Assembly (NCBI GenBank): GCA_964394665.1
Contig: CAYMYN010000040.1
Coordinates: 1 to 34,765 of the forward strand
Direction: 5' to 3'
From: CAYMYN01 sp964394665
GTDB taxonomy: Bacteria; Planctomycetota; UBA1135; GCA-002686595
DNA length: 34,765 nucleotides
Shown here: positions 1-8,029 of the stretch, one piece after another
Layout: each line of letters starts with the position of its first letter
Numbering within the stretch: position 1 is the stretch's first letter
Position numbers and translations under genes: made by a program
The notes under the pieces: generated by a model
The model's database searches: none
Told to the model about the DNA's origin: nothing
Seen by the model: only the letters and a program-made list of their open reading frames with translations

Positions 1-627
1 GCGACCCCGGCGGGGCGCGCGCGCCTCTTCGCGATCCTGCTGCACCACGAGTTGCAGGCGGCCGAGCTCTTCGCCTGGGCCGTGCTCGCGTTCCCCGCCG
101 CGCCGCGGGCCCTGCGACGGGGCTTCCTGCGCCTCGCGCTCGAGGAACTGGAACACCTGGCGCTCTACCGCGCGCACCTCGAGGCCCAGGGGGGGAGCGT
201 GGGCGCCGAACCCGTGCGCGATTGGTTCTGGTCGCGCCTCGCGGCCTGCGCGAGCCCCGAGTCGTTCCTGGCGGCGATGGGCATGGGCCTCGAGGCCGGC
301 AACCTCGAGCACGCCGCGGGCTGGGCGCGCAAGCTGCGCCTTTGCGGGGACGAAGTCGGCGCGGCGCTCCTCGAGCGCGTGGCCCGCGAGGAGGAGGACC
401 ACGTGCGCTTCGGCGTGCGTTGGTTCGAGCGCCTGGCGGGCGGCGCCGACTTCGAGCGTTGGCGCGCGGCCCTGCCGCCCGCGCTCTGGCCCGGCACCCT
501 GCGCGGCGTCCCCTTGGCCCGCGACGCGCGTCTGCGCGCCGGCCTCGACGCGGCCTTCCTCGAGCGGCTCGCGGAGTTGCCCGCCGGTTCGCCCGGCCCG
601 CTGCCGCGGTCGGAGCCTTGCCCGTGA
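1..627 (+). CDS. DUF455 family ferritin-like protein (5' end outside window)
   Basis: The frame is open from base 1 to the TGA at 625-627, so the N-terminus lies upstream of the window. An in-frame TTG at 52 is not a credible start because the conserved helix HHELQA begins before it. The visible part (about 208 residues) is alpha-helical, with Glu/His motifs typical of ferritin-like four-helix bundles: HHELQA, LEELEH, AGNLEHA and REEEDHVRFG. These fit the DUF455 family, which is related to di-iron hydroxylases and ferritins. The exact substrate of the family is not known to me. The stop overlaps the GTG start of the next gene in a GTGA arrangement, so the two products are probably translationally coupled. 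Family assignment is confident and enzymatic function is open. Confidence 0.85.
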   Translation, partial: ATPAGRARLFAILLHHELQAAELFAWAVLAFPAAPRALRRGFLRLALEELEHLALYRAHLEAQGGSVGAEPVRDWFWSRLAACASPESFLAAMGMGLEAGNLEHAAGWARKLRLCGDEVGAALLERVAREEEDHVRFGVRWFERLAGGADFERWRAALPPALWPGTLRGVPLARDARLRAGLDAAFLERLAELPAGSPGPLPRSEPCP

Positions 628-1532
628 GCCGGGAGCGGGGGCCGCGGGCCTTCGTCCTCAACTTCGACGCCGAGGTCGAGCTGGCGACGCGCGGCGCCTA
701 CCGACCGAGCCAGGCCCTGGAGCGGGTGTTGCGCGGGGTTCGCGGAGTGGCCGCGCGCGCCCTGCTCGAGCCGGGCGACCTTCTCGTCGACGAGCTGCTC
801 GAACGCGGCGAACGCCTTCCGCCCCGGCTCGCGGGGATCGAAGGCGACGCCTGGTGTCCGACCCCCTCGGCGCGCGCGCGCCTGATCGCGGTCGGCGCCC
901 GCCCCGGGCCGGCGCCCGCCGCCGAGGTCCTGCGCGCGGCCAACGGCCGTTCGTTCTGCGCCCGGCTGGGCCAGGAGCTCCCCGGCGCGGGCCAGTGCAC
1001 GACCCTCGAGCAGGTCCGGGAGCTGCTGCGCGCGGCCCCGGACAGGACCTTCCTCGCCAAGCGCGAGCTGGGGGCCGCGGGGCGGGCCCGCCGTCCCCTG
1101 CGGGCCGCGGACCTCTCGGCGCAGGATCGGCGCTGGATCGAGGCCTCCCTGCGCGGTGGCCCGCTGCAGGTCGAGCCGCGGGTCGCGATCGAGGTCGAGT
1201 TCGGCACCCATGGCCAGCTCGGCCCGTCGGGGGACCTCGTGCTCGGCGAGCCGACGGTGCAGGAGATCGGGCCCGATGGGACCTGGGAGCGCTCGCGTGC
1301 CCCGCGGGCGGACGAGCTCGACGGCGCGGAGCGCGGGGCCCTGCTGGCGGAGGCCGAACGGGTCGGCCGGGCCCTCGCCGCCCTGGGCTACTTCGGGCCC
1401 TTCGGCGTCGACGCCTACCGCTGGCGCGCCGACGGCGAGCGGCACCTGTGCCGGCGGGGCGAGGTCAACGCCCGCTACTCGATGGGCTGGCGCACCGGGA
1501 TGGGATCCCGCCGGGGCCCGGGCATCGGGTAG
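624..1532 (+). CDS. ATP-grasp-like protein coupled to the DUF455 gene
   Basis: About 302 residues. The GTG start at 624 overlaps the previous stop by 4 nt, and MSRERGPRAFVLNFDAE is a plausible N-terminus. The frame is open further upstream but there it is a shadow of the DUF455 gene. The central FLAKRELGAAGRARR resembles the nucleotide-binding Lys/Gly loop of ATP-grasp enzymes. Later segments VAIEVEF and the C-terminal FGVDAYRW with EVNARYSMGW look like the metal/ATP site, with Glu and Asn placed as in ATP-grasp ligases. ATP-grasp enzymes join a carboxylate to an amine or thiol through an acylphosphate. The substrate cannot be told from the sequence. Coupling to a ferritin-like oxygenase candidate suggests a two-step modification pathway (inference). 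Confidence 0.7.
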   Translation: MSRERGPRAFVLNFDAEVELATRGAYRPSQALERVLRGVRGVAARALLEPGDLLVDELLERGERLPPRLAGIEGDAWCPTPSARARLIAVGARPGPAPAAEVLRAANGRSFCARLGQELPGAGQCTTLEQVRELLRAAPDRTFLAKRELGAAGRARRPLRAADLSAQDRRWIEASLRGGPLQVEPRVAIEVEFGTHGQLGPSGDLVLGEPTVQEIGPDGTWERSRAPRADELDGAERGALLAEAERVGRALAALGYFGPFGVDAYRWRADGERHLCRRGEVNARYSMGWRTGMGSRRGPGIG

Positions 1533-1547
1533 GTTGGGAGGGCCCGC

Positions 1548-4007
1548 GTGCGCGGGCGCCCCCCGACGATGGATCCTGGACGCCTGCTCCGTCTGCTCCA
1601 CCCGGCCCTGGCCGCGCTGTTCCTGATGGCGCAAGCGGGAGCCCAACAGTGGGGGCCGTGGTGGGGCCTGGGCCCCTTCGACGAGCCGGGGGGCGCGACC
1701 TCGCTGGCCACCGAACACCCGCCCGAGAAGGCGCTCGTCGGCCTGCGCGCGGGTCCCACGGGTCCGGACCTGGCGGCGGTCCACCGCGGCAAGGGTGGGG
1801 CGGAGCTGCGTTGGACGCGCCTCGACCTCCCCGAGCCCGACGCGAGCGGGATCGACTGCGGGCGCATCGATTTGGTCGCGACCCTGCCCCAGGTCGCGCG
1901 CATCGCCGCGGGCTCGAGCCAGGTCGTCGCGTACCTCTATCGGCGCATCGAGTGCGAGGCCGCGACGCAGGTCTCCGTGTCGATCGGCAGCGACGACGGA
2001 TTGCGGCTGTGGCTCGACGGCCAGTTGCTCATCGACCGGCCCGTGGCGCGCGGCGTGCACGTGCGCGACCACTCGTTGTCGCTCGAGCTCGGACCCGGGG
2101 CGCACCACCTGGTGGCCAAGGTGGCCCAGGGCGAGGGCGCCTGGGCCTTCGAGATGCGGCCCTGGACCCGCGTGCCCCAGGAGGCCATCGACCAGGCCAT
2201 CGACCGCGGCGTGCGGTTCCTGCTCGACCGCCAACTGCTCGACGGTTCCTGGGCCGGCCGCGAGGAGTGGGGGGCGGGCTACACGGCCTTCTGCCTCTAC
2301 ACCTTGCTGAAGTGCGGCGTCTCGCCCGAGCACGCCGCCGCGCGCCGGGCGCTGGCCTTCGTGCGCGCGCGACCGCCGGCCACGACCTACGCGGCGGCCA
2401 CGGCGCTCCTGGCCTACGGCGAGCTGCGCGACGATGCCCTGCGCCCCGAGGCCGAGCGCGCGTTGGCCGCGTTGATCGAGTGGCAGGAGCACCACGGCCG
2501 CTACGGGTATCCGGTCTATCCCGGCGGCGGCGTCCCGCCCGCCGACCTCTCGAACTCGCTCTTCGCGGCCCTGGCCCTGCGCAGCGCCGGGCAACGGGGA
2601 CTGCGCGTACCGGAGAAGACCTGGCGCCAGTTGATCGAGGGCACCTTGGCCTGCCAGGAACGGGGCGCGCGCGCCGCGGGCCCGAGCACCGGCGGCCGTG
2701 CGCCCGCCCTGGGTTTCTCGTACCGCGAGCGCGAGAAAGCCACCGGCTCGATGACCACGGCGGCGATCAGCATCCTGGCCCTGGCGCGCGAGCAGCTCGG
2801 CTCGCGTCTCCCCGGGACCAGCGCCGCGCGCATCGAACAGGCCGTGCGCTCGGGGCTCTCTTGGCTCGAGCTGCACGGCGACTGGACGCGCAACCCCAAC
2901 CACGGCTGGCACCACTACTACTACGTGTACGGGCTCGAGCGCGTCGGCGCCCTGCTGGGCGAGGATCGGCTGGCCGGCTGCACCTGGTACCCCGATGGTG
3001 CGGAATACCTGGTCCGCTCCCAGGGCGCGGAGGGCTCGTGGAAGTCGTTCGACCAACACGAGTACGAGGACACGCTGCTCGCGCTGTTGTTCTTGAAACG
3101 CGCCACCCTCGCCAGCACGGGCGGCTCGCGCAGCGGGCCGCGGGACGCCTATGCCACCGCCGCGGACGCGACCGTGCGCCTGCGGGCGCGGGGCGACGCG
3201 GAGCTGACGATCTGGATCGAGGGCTTCGCGCCCGAGGGCGTGGCGGGCCTGGAGTGGCCGGGCGAGCAGGGCAAGGGCCCGCGTGTGTCGCAGGTCGAGT
3301 TCTTGGCGCGTTTCCTCGATGAACCGGCGCCCAGCGAGCGCGTCCTGGGCGCCCAACCGGGATTCTCCGACCGGCCGCTCGGGGACCGGCGATTCGCGCT
3401 CAAGGTCGAGCTCGAGCGCCGCGGTCGTTGGGCCGTGTGGGCGCGGGTGCACGTCGCGACGCCGGCCGGAGACGACGGTGGCGGGGCGCGCGCGGTGCTG
3501 CTGGAGTCGCCCGAGCTGCTCGTGAACGTCGAGAACGTGCTCGCGCCGAACGCGCTGCGGTACGCGAGCGAGGCGCGCGAGAACCAGGTCGTGACCGAGC
3601 GTTCGAACGCGGAGGCGAGCTCCCAGCAGGGCGACGGCTTCGCCGCGCGTCTGATCGCCGACGGCCGGCTCGGCACGAGCTGGCGCTGCGAGCCCGGCGA
3701 TGCCGAGCCGTGGGTGGCGCTGACCTTCGAGCGACCCCTGCGGGCCCAACGCCTGGCCCTGAGCCACGCCCAACCGCGGGCCGACGGCGCGGGCCAGCCG
3801 CGCGCGCGGCGGGTCGAGGTGCGCATCAACGGCAAGGACACCTACGAGCTGCTGCTCGACCCCGATCCCCTGGCGAAGGGCGAGCTGCGCTTCGATCGGC
3901 TGCAGCGCGTGCGGCGCGTCGACGTGCGCGTGCTCGAGTCGATCGAGCGGCGGGTCGGGGTCGACAGCGTCGGGTTCTCCGAGCTCGAGTTGTTCCTCGA
4001 TCGCTGA
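1548..4007 (+). CDS. Secreted protein: PA14-like domain, alpha/alpha toroid, discoidin-like C-terminus
   Basis: 819 residues from GTG 1548, which has a GGGAGG ribosome site 6 nt upstream; ATG 1569 is an alternative. The N-terminus is a signal peptide (LLHPALAALFLMAQAGAQ). Residues about 100-205 look like a PA14-type beta sandwich (SDDGLRLWLDGQLL). Residues about 212-520 are helical repeats with QxxDGSW-type motifs (LLDGSWAGREEW, EGSWKSF) and a HGWHHYYYVYGLERVG segment, as in the squalene-cyclase/prenyltransferase toroid fold used by many planctomycete secreted proteins. The end, about residues 690-819, resembles an F5/8-type (discoidin) carbohydrate-binding sandwich (LIADGRLGTSW, WVALTFERPL). 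It is probably a periplasmic or surface protein acting on or binding a polymer. The activity is unknown. Confidence 0.75.
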   Translation: MRGRPPTMDPGRLLRLLHPALAALFLMAQAGAQQWGPWWGLGPFDEPGGATSLATEHPPEKALVGLRAGPTGPDLAAVHRGKGGAELRWTRLDLPEPDASGIDCGRIDLVATLPQVARIAAGSSQVVAYLYRRIECEAATQVSVSIGSDDGLRLWLDGQLLIDRPVARGVHVRDHSLSLELGPGAHHLVAKVAQGEGAWAFEMRPWTRVPQEAIDQAIDRGVRFLLDRQLLDGSWAGREEWGAGYTAFCLYTLLKCGVSPEHAAARRALAFVRARPPATTYAAATALLAYGELRDDALRPEAERALAALIEWQEHHGRYGYPVYPGGGVPPADLSNSLFAALALRSAGQRGLRVPEKTWRQLIEGTLACQERGARAAGPSTGGRAPALGFSYREREKATGSMTTAAISILALAREQLGSRLPGTSAARIEQAVRSGLSWLELHGDWTRNPNHGWHHYYYVYGLERVGALLGEDRLAGCTWYPDGAEYLVRSQGAEGSWKSFDQHEYEDTLLALLFLKRATLASTGGSRSGPRDAYATAADATVRLRARGDAELTIWIEGFAPEGVAGLEWPGEQGKGPRVSQVEFLARFLDEPAPSERVLGAQPGFSDRPLGDRRFALKVELERRGRWAVWARVHVATPAGDDGGGARAVLLESPELLVNVENVLAPNALRYASEARENQVVTERSNAEASSQQGDGFAARLIADGRLGTSWRCEPGDAEPWVALTFERPLRAQRLALSHAQPRADGAGQPRARRVEVRINGKDTYELLLDPDPLAKGELRFDRLQRVRRVDVRVLESIERRVGVDSVGFSELELFLDR

Positions 4008-4020
4008 TCGGGCCGTGGGT

Positions 4021-4497
4021 TCAGTCTCGGCGCTCGACGCCCCCGGCGACCTCGCGGTTGCCGACGTCCGTCAGGAACTCGATCCCGACCCACAGGGCCA
4101 TCGCCTTGGGCAGGAACCAGTAGCTGAAGCCCACCACGAGCGGGATCGAGACGCACAGCGCCGTGGCCGTGCTCCAATCGGTCGTGAACCACACCAGCAG
4201 CACGAGGGCCGCCGCGAACAGCTCGGTGACCGCGGCGGAGAGGTACATCTGGCCGGTCATGGCGCCCGGCTCGCGGCGGTAGACGAGCGCGCAGCGCGCG
4301 CAGGCCGGGGCCAGACGGAAGGTGCTCGCGAACAAGGTCCCCGCGCCGCAGCGCGGACAGGCCCGCCGCCAGACCCGCAGCGCGATGGTGCGCAGGCCGG
4401 GGCGGCCCGCCCCCAGGCCCGGCCCGCCGGCGCGGCGGGGCCGCTCCGGCGGAGCAGGATCCGGGGGCGGTTGGGGGAACTCGACGGCGGGGGACAT
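4021..4497 (-). CDS. DUF983 family zinc-ribbon membrane protein
   Basis: 158 residues from ATG (complement of 4495-4497). After a Pro-rich N-terminus there are two CxxC pairs, CPRC at 47-50 and CARC at 66-69, forming a zinc ribbon. The characteristic EPGAMTGQMYLSAAV stretch follows, then two hydrophobic segments (about residues 95-140). This is the DUF983 pattern of small inner-membrane proteins of unknown function. It converges with the toroid protein gene (13 bp between stops) and is divergent from the PqiA-like gene 62 bp away. A TACGAT hexamer lies 8 nt before the ATG. Confidence 0.85.
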   Translation of the reverse strand: MSPAVEFPQPPPDPAPPERPRRAGGPGLGAGRPGLRTIALRVWRRACPRCGAGTLFASTFRLAPACARCALVYRREPGAMTGQMYLSAAVTELFAAALVLLVWFTTDWSTATALCVSIPLVVGFSYWFLPKAMALWVGIEFLTDVGNREVAGGVERRD

Positions 4498-4505
4498 CCG
4501 CGACG

Positions 4506-4511
4506 ATCGTA
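4506..4511 (-). promoter_or_regulatory. Candidate -10 element (TACGAT) of the DUF983 gene
   Basis: On the minus strand TACGAT ends 8 nt before the ATG at 4497. No convincing -35 is seen. If real, transcription would begin at or within a base or two of the start codon, giving a leaderless mRNA. Confidence 0.35.
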
Positions 4512-4544
4512 GCGCGGCCCGGCCCGCCCGCGCCTCCCAGGCCG

Positions 4545-4550
4545 TACCCT
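4545..4550 (+). promoter_or_regulatory. Candidate -10 element (TACCCT) of the PqiA-like gene
   Basis: TACCCT ends 9 nt before the ATG at 4560, and there is no Shine-Dalgarno sequence in between. It is the same spacing seen at three other genes in the window and hints at leaderless transcription. Confidence 0.3.
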
Positions 4551-4559
4551 GGGCCGGCC

Positions 4560-5201
4560 ATGGAACCGAACGTGGTTCGCCGACTCGTCGCCTGCCCGTG
4601 CTGCGGCCTGGTGCACGAGCTCGACCCCGGGGCGAGCCGCGCGGCCCGCGCCTGCACGCGTTGCGCCAGCGTGCTCTGGAACCCCGAACGGCGCGCGCGC
4701 AGCCGTGCGCGGGTCGGCGCGGCGGCCCTGGCCGGCCTGATCTTCTATCCGGCCGCGATCACCTTGCCGGTGATGAGCCTCGAGCGCTTCGGCCACCGCA
4801 GCGAGGCGAGCGTCTGGAGCGGCGGCCTGGGTCTCCTGCGGGAGGGCGAGGTGCTGGTGGGACTGGTGGTGTTCGGCTGCTCGGTCGTCCTGCCGCTGGC
4901 GAAGCTCCTGGCGTTGCTCGCGCTGGCGACGGGGCGCTTGCCGCTCGGGGCCCGCGACCGGGCCGCGACCTTTCGGCTCGTCGAGTGGACCGGGCGCTGG
5001 GGGATGCTCGACGTGCTGCTGATCGCGGTCTGCGTGGCCTGGGTCAAGCTCGGCGACCTGGTCGAGGTGCGGGCCGGGCCCGGGGCCGCGCTGTTCCTGG
5101 GCTGCGTGGGCATGAGCCTCCTGGCGGCGGCCTGGTTCGACCCCCACGCCCTGTGGGACGCGGAGCGGGACGCTGCGCGCGGCGCGGGGGAACCGGCGTG
5201 A
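4560..5201 (+). CDS. PqiA-like (paraquat-inducible protein A family) membrane protein
   Basis: 213 residues. The N-terminus holds a zinc-ribbon-like pair, CPCC at 12-15 and CTRC at 32-35. Four hydrophobic segments follow (about 50-72, 98-125, 145-165 and 175-195), with the PqiA-family landmark LPVMSLERFG after the first. The protein is about half the length of E. coli PqiA, which carries two such units, so this is the single-unit form. PqiA proteins are inner-membrane partners of MCE-domain PqiB proteins in lipid transport between membranes. The 4-nt overlap (GTGA) with the next, MCE-domain gene supports that role here. Confidence 0.85.
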   Translation: MEPNVVRRLVACPCCGLVHELDPGASRAARACTRCASVLWNPERRARSRARVGAAALAGLIFYPAAITLPVMSLERFGHRSEASVWSGGLGLLREGEVLVGLVVFGCSVVLPLAKLLALLALATGRLPLGARDRAATFRLVEWTGRWGMLDVLLIAVCVAWVKLGDLVEVRAGPGAALFLGCVGMSLLAAAWFDPHALWDAERDAARGAGEPA

Positions 5202-6613
5202 GCGGCCCGACGCCGCCGCGGGCGCTCGCCCTCCCGCCGCAGGCCCACGGCGGGCGCTTCTCCTGGGCCTGGCTGCTGCCGGTGGCGGCCCTGGTGTTGG
5301 TCGCGACCTTCGGTTGGCAGGCCTGGAGTGGGCGTGGACCCGTGCTCACGGTGCGCGCACAGGAGGGGCACGGGATCCGCGTCGGCGACGCCCTGCGCTA
5401 CCGCGGGATCGAGGTCGGAGAAGTGCGCGCCGTGCGCCTCGCCCCCGACGCGCGCGAGGTGCTGCTGCGCGTCGCCCTGGAGCCGGGGGCCGAGGAGTTG
5501 GCGCGCGTCGGCTCGCGCTTCTGGATCGTGCGCCCCCACGTGTCGCTCGACGAGGTCACGGGCCTGGAGACGCTCGTCGGGGCGCGCTACCTGACCGTGC
5601 TCCCCGGGCCGCTGGGTGCTCCCCTGGAGACCGAGTTCCGGGCGCTCGCCGAACCGCCCCCCGTGGCGGCCCTCGAGCCCGGCGGGCTCGAGGTGCGCCT
5701 CGAAGCGCCGCGGCGCCACGGCCTGCGGCGCGGCGCGCCGCTCTCCTACCGCGGGGTCGAGATCGGAGCGGTGCTCTCGGTGGAGCTCGCGAGCGACGCC
5801 GGAGCCGTCGACGTGCGCGCCTACGTGTTGCCGGCCTACGCCGCGCTGGTGCGCGAGGACAGCCGCTTCTACGAGGTCTCGGGCCTCGACGTCTCGTGGG
5901 GGCTGGGCGGGGGGTTGTCGATCGAGCTCGAATCCCTGCGCGCCTTGCTCGTGGGCGGCATCGCGCTGGCGACGCCGACGCGAGCGGGGGACCTCGCGCG
6001 CCCCGGACAGGTGTTCCGCTTGGCCACGGCGCCGGAGAAGGAGTGGCTCGAGTGGCGCCCCACGATCCCGGTCGGCGGCGCGCAGGGCGGGAACGAAGCG
6101 GTGCGACCCCAGGTGGTGAGCGCGCGGCGAACGATCCGCGCCGGCCGGTTCCTGGCGCGTGGACGGGAGCGCGCGGCGCTCGTGATCGCCGAGGGCGCGG
6201 ACTGGATCGGGCCGGCCGAGGTGCTCGCGCCCGAGGACGGCGACGATCACAGGGACGCCGAGCTGTGGATCGATGGTGCGCGGGTCCTCCCGCCCGCCGA
6301 GGTGCGCGCGCGCGCCCAGGGGCTGGCGCGCGTCGCGCGGGGCGAGGCCGCGCAGGGGGAGCCGGCTCCCTCCGCCCCGCGGCGGCCGCTGGGCGAGCCC
6401 GAGGCCTGCCTGCTGTGGGGCGAGCGCGGACGGGAGGCCTTGGCGCTCGATCCGGCGCGTCTCGAGGCGCAGCCCGAGGGTTGGCTCGTCGACCCCGCCG
6501 TGCAGCCCGGCCCCGGTTGGCACGGCGCGGCGGTCGTGGCCCGCTCGGACGGGGCCTGGATCGGGGTGCTCCTGGTCGAGGGGCGCCGCGCGCGGATCGT
6601 CGCCGTGCCGTAG
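5198..6613 (+). CDS. PqiB-like MCE-domain protein
   Basis: 471 residues from GTG 5198, overlapping the PqiA-like stop. The open frame continues upstream but only as a shadow. One transmembrane helix (about 22-42) is followed by an MCE domain from about residue 47 (GIRVGDALRYRGIEVGEV) and a second from about 162 (GLRRGAPLSYRGVEIGAV). The remaining roughly 230 residues are less conserved and lack the long helical needle seen in E. coli PqiB. MCE proteins form hexameric rings that pass lipids between membranes. Two MCE domains and a single-unit PqiA partner make this a minimal Pqi-type pair, presumably spanning the periplasm. Substrate is unknown. Confidence 0.85.
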   Translation: MSGPTPPRALALPPQAHGGRFSWAWLLPVAALVLVATFGWQAWSGRGPVLTVRAQEGHGIRVGDALRYRGIEVGEVRAVRLAPDAREVLLRVALEPGAEELARVGSRFWIVRPHVSLDEVTGLETLVGARYLTVLPGPLGAPLETEFRALAEPPPVAALEPGGLEVRLEAPRRHGLRRGAPLSYRGVEIGAVLSVELASDAGAVDVRAYVLPAYAALVREDSRFYEVSGLDVSWGLGGGLSIELESLRALLVGGIALATPTRAGDLARPGQVFRLATAPEKEWLEWRPTIPVGGAQGGNEAVRPQVVSARRTIRAGRFLARGRERAALVIAEGADWIGPAEVLAPEDGDDHRDAELWIDGARVLPPAEVRARAQGLARVARGEAAQGEPAPSAPRRPLGEPEACLLWGERGREALALDPARLEAQPEGWLVDPAVQPGPGWHGAAVVARSDGAWIGVLLVEGRRARIVAVP

Positions 6614-6631
6614 GATCGCCGAGTCCCCGCC

Positions 6632-7834
6632 ATGCGCGCCGCTGCCCTCGCCCTGCTGCTCGTCCTCGCGCTGGCGTCGGCCGTGGCCTTCGCCACCGCC
6701 CGTGCGCCGCAGGCCGCGCCCGAGGCCTGTCCCTGGTGCCGCGACGATCCCGCGCGCATGGCCGCCTTCGGGGTCGTCTCCCACGGGCCCTTCCCGTTCG
6801 CCAAGGGCGACAGCGCGGCCCCGGCCGCGTCCTTGCCGAGCGGGACGGCCTGGCGCGCGCTCGAGACGCCGCACCTGCGCCTGGTCGGCAATCTGCCGGC
6901 CGAACGCGTGCGCGCGCGGGACCTCGAGGAGCTCGAGGCGTTGCTCGCGCCCCTGCGCGAGGCGCTGCCCGACCTACCCAAGAAGCCCCGCGAGCTCGAC
7001 CCGTGGCTGCGGTTGCACCTGATGGCGCTGCGCTTCGAGGCGTTCTACGGGCGCTTCCAGGCGCTGCTGCAGGTGACCGACGACTCCTTCCCGGCCGAAC
7101 GCCGCGCGGGCGAGCCCTACATGGGCGCGGGCAAGTACCTGGGGGAGAAGGACAAGTTCGAGCTGCTCTTCCACCAGCGGCGCGCCACGCACCAGATGTT
7201 CACGCGGGAGGTCCTGGGCCTGACCGTCACCGATGCCCTGCGTTGGCACTTCAGCCCGCAGCACAAGATGTTCGCGTCGATCCCGGCCGAGGACCCCGAC
7301 CTGGCCCTCGACCGGTATCTCGTGCCGCACACGGTGCACTTGCTCGCGCACCTGTTCCTGTGCGCCTACAAGGACTTCAGCTACGACCCGCCGATCTGGC
7401 TGGACGAGGGCCTGGCGCACGCGATGGAGCGCGAGGTGCGCAGCGAATCGACGACGATCGACGGCGACGAGGGCAGCGGCCCGCACCGCGGCGGCCATCA
7501 GGACTGGAAGAACGCCGATCGCGCGCTCGTGCGCCGCGGGCGGGCGACTCCGCTGGCCCTGTTGCTGCGCAAGGGTTCCTTCAGCGAGCTCACCCAGGAC
7601 GAACACAAGCAGGTCTGGTCGCTCGTGACCTTCCTCTACCGCGAACACCCCGACGCGTTCGCGAAGTTCCTGGGGGGCGTGAAGGGCCAGCTCGACGAGC
7701 GCGGGTTGCCCACCGGCGAGGACCTCCCGGGTCTGCAGCGCGCGCTCTTCCGCGAGCACTTCGGTTGGACCCTGGCCGAGGTCGACGCGGCCTGGTCGCG
7801 CTGGGTCGCCGAGCGCGGGTACGACATCCCTTGA
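6632..7834 (+). CDS. Exported gluzincin-like protein with altered HExxH motif
   Basis: 400 residues with an N-terminal signal sequence (ALALLLVLALASAVAFA) and a CPWC pair at 33-36. The arrangement matches gluzincin-type metallopeptidases of the DUF1570-like kind common in planctomycetes: a helix with two His spaced by three (H236-L-L-A-H240), then WLDEGLA with Glu at 259 where the third zinc ligand would be. The catalytic Glu expected after the first His is Leu. The protein may therefore bind zinc without cleaving peptide bonds, unless another residue substitutes. It starts 18 nt after the MCE gene and may be co-transcribed with it; a TAGGAT hexamer spans the MCE stop codon. Family assignment is by motif spacing only. 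Confidence 0.65.
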   Translation: MRAAALALLLVLALASAVAFATARAPQAAPEACPWCRDDPARMAAFGVVSHGPFPFAKGDSAAPAASLPSGTAWRALETPHLRLVGNLPAERVRARDLEELEALLAPLREALPDLPKKPRELDPWLRLHLMALRFEAFYGRFQALLQVTDDSFPAERRAGEPYMGAGKYLGEKDKFELLFHQRRATHQMFTREVLGLTVTDALRWHFSPQHKMFASIPAEDPDLALDRYLVPHTVHLLAHLFLCAYKDFSYDPPIWLDEGLAHAMEREVRSESTTIDGDEGSGPHRGGHQDWKNADRALVRRGRATPLALLLRKGSFSELTQDEHKQVWSLVTFLYREHPDAFAKFLGGVKGQLDERGLPTGEDLPGLQRALFREHFGWTLAEVDAAWSRWVAERGYDIP

Positions 7835-7912
7835 GAGGCCGAGAGAACATCGAGCGGACCCGGAGCGGACCCGGAGCAGACCATCCAGACGGCCTCTCAG
7901 AACGCCTTTTGG

Positions 7913-8014
7913 ACGGCCGGCAAGCCGGCCGTACCGACTGAGGGGGAGGTAGCCCGATCCGGGAGCCTGGAATAGGCTGGACGAGCCGGCGCTCGCCGGC
8001 ACCCCCGTACCGAC
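7913..8014 (+). repeat. Two GC hairpins, each followed by CCGTACCGAC
   Basis: The spacer before 8030 holds a perfect inverted repeat ACGGCCGGC/GCCGGCCGT (7913-7921/7924-7932) and a second, GCCGGCG/CGCCGGC (7985-7991/7994-8000). The 10-mer CCGTACCGAC occurs at 7929-7938 and again at 8005-8014, at or just after each hairpin. No U-tract follows, so these are at best atypical terminators of the upstream gene. They could also be remnants of a duplicated element. Confidence 0.45.
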
Positions 8015-8029
8015 CCCAGGAGAATCCCC

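Noticed and set aside
165..3773. Very long minus-strand open frame (about 1200 codons) opposite the first three genes
   Set aside because: Low-complexity Arg/Ala/Gly/Pro sequence with no domain. It is a mirror of the strongly biased plus-strand genes in GC-rich DNA.
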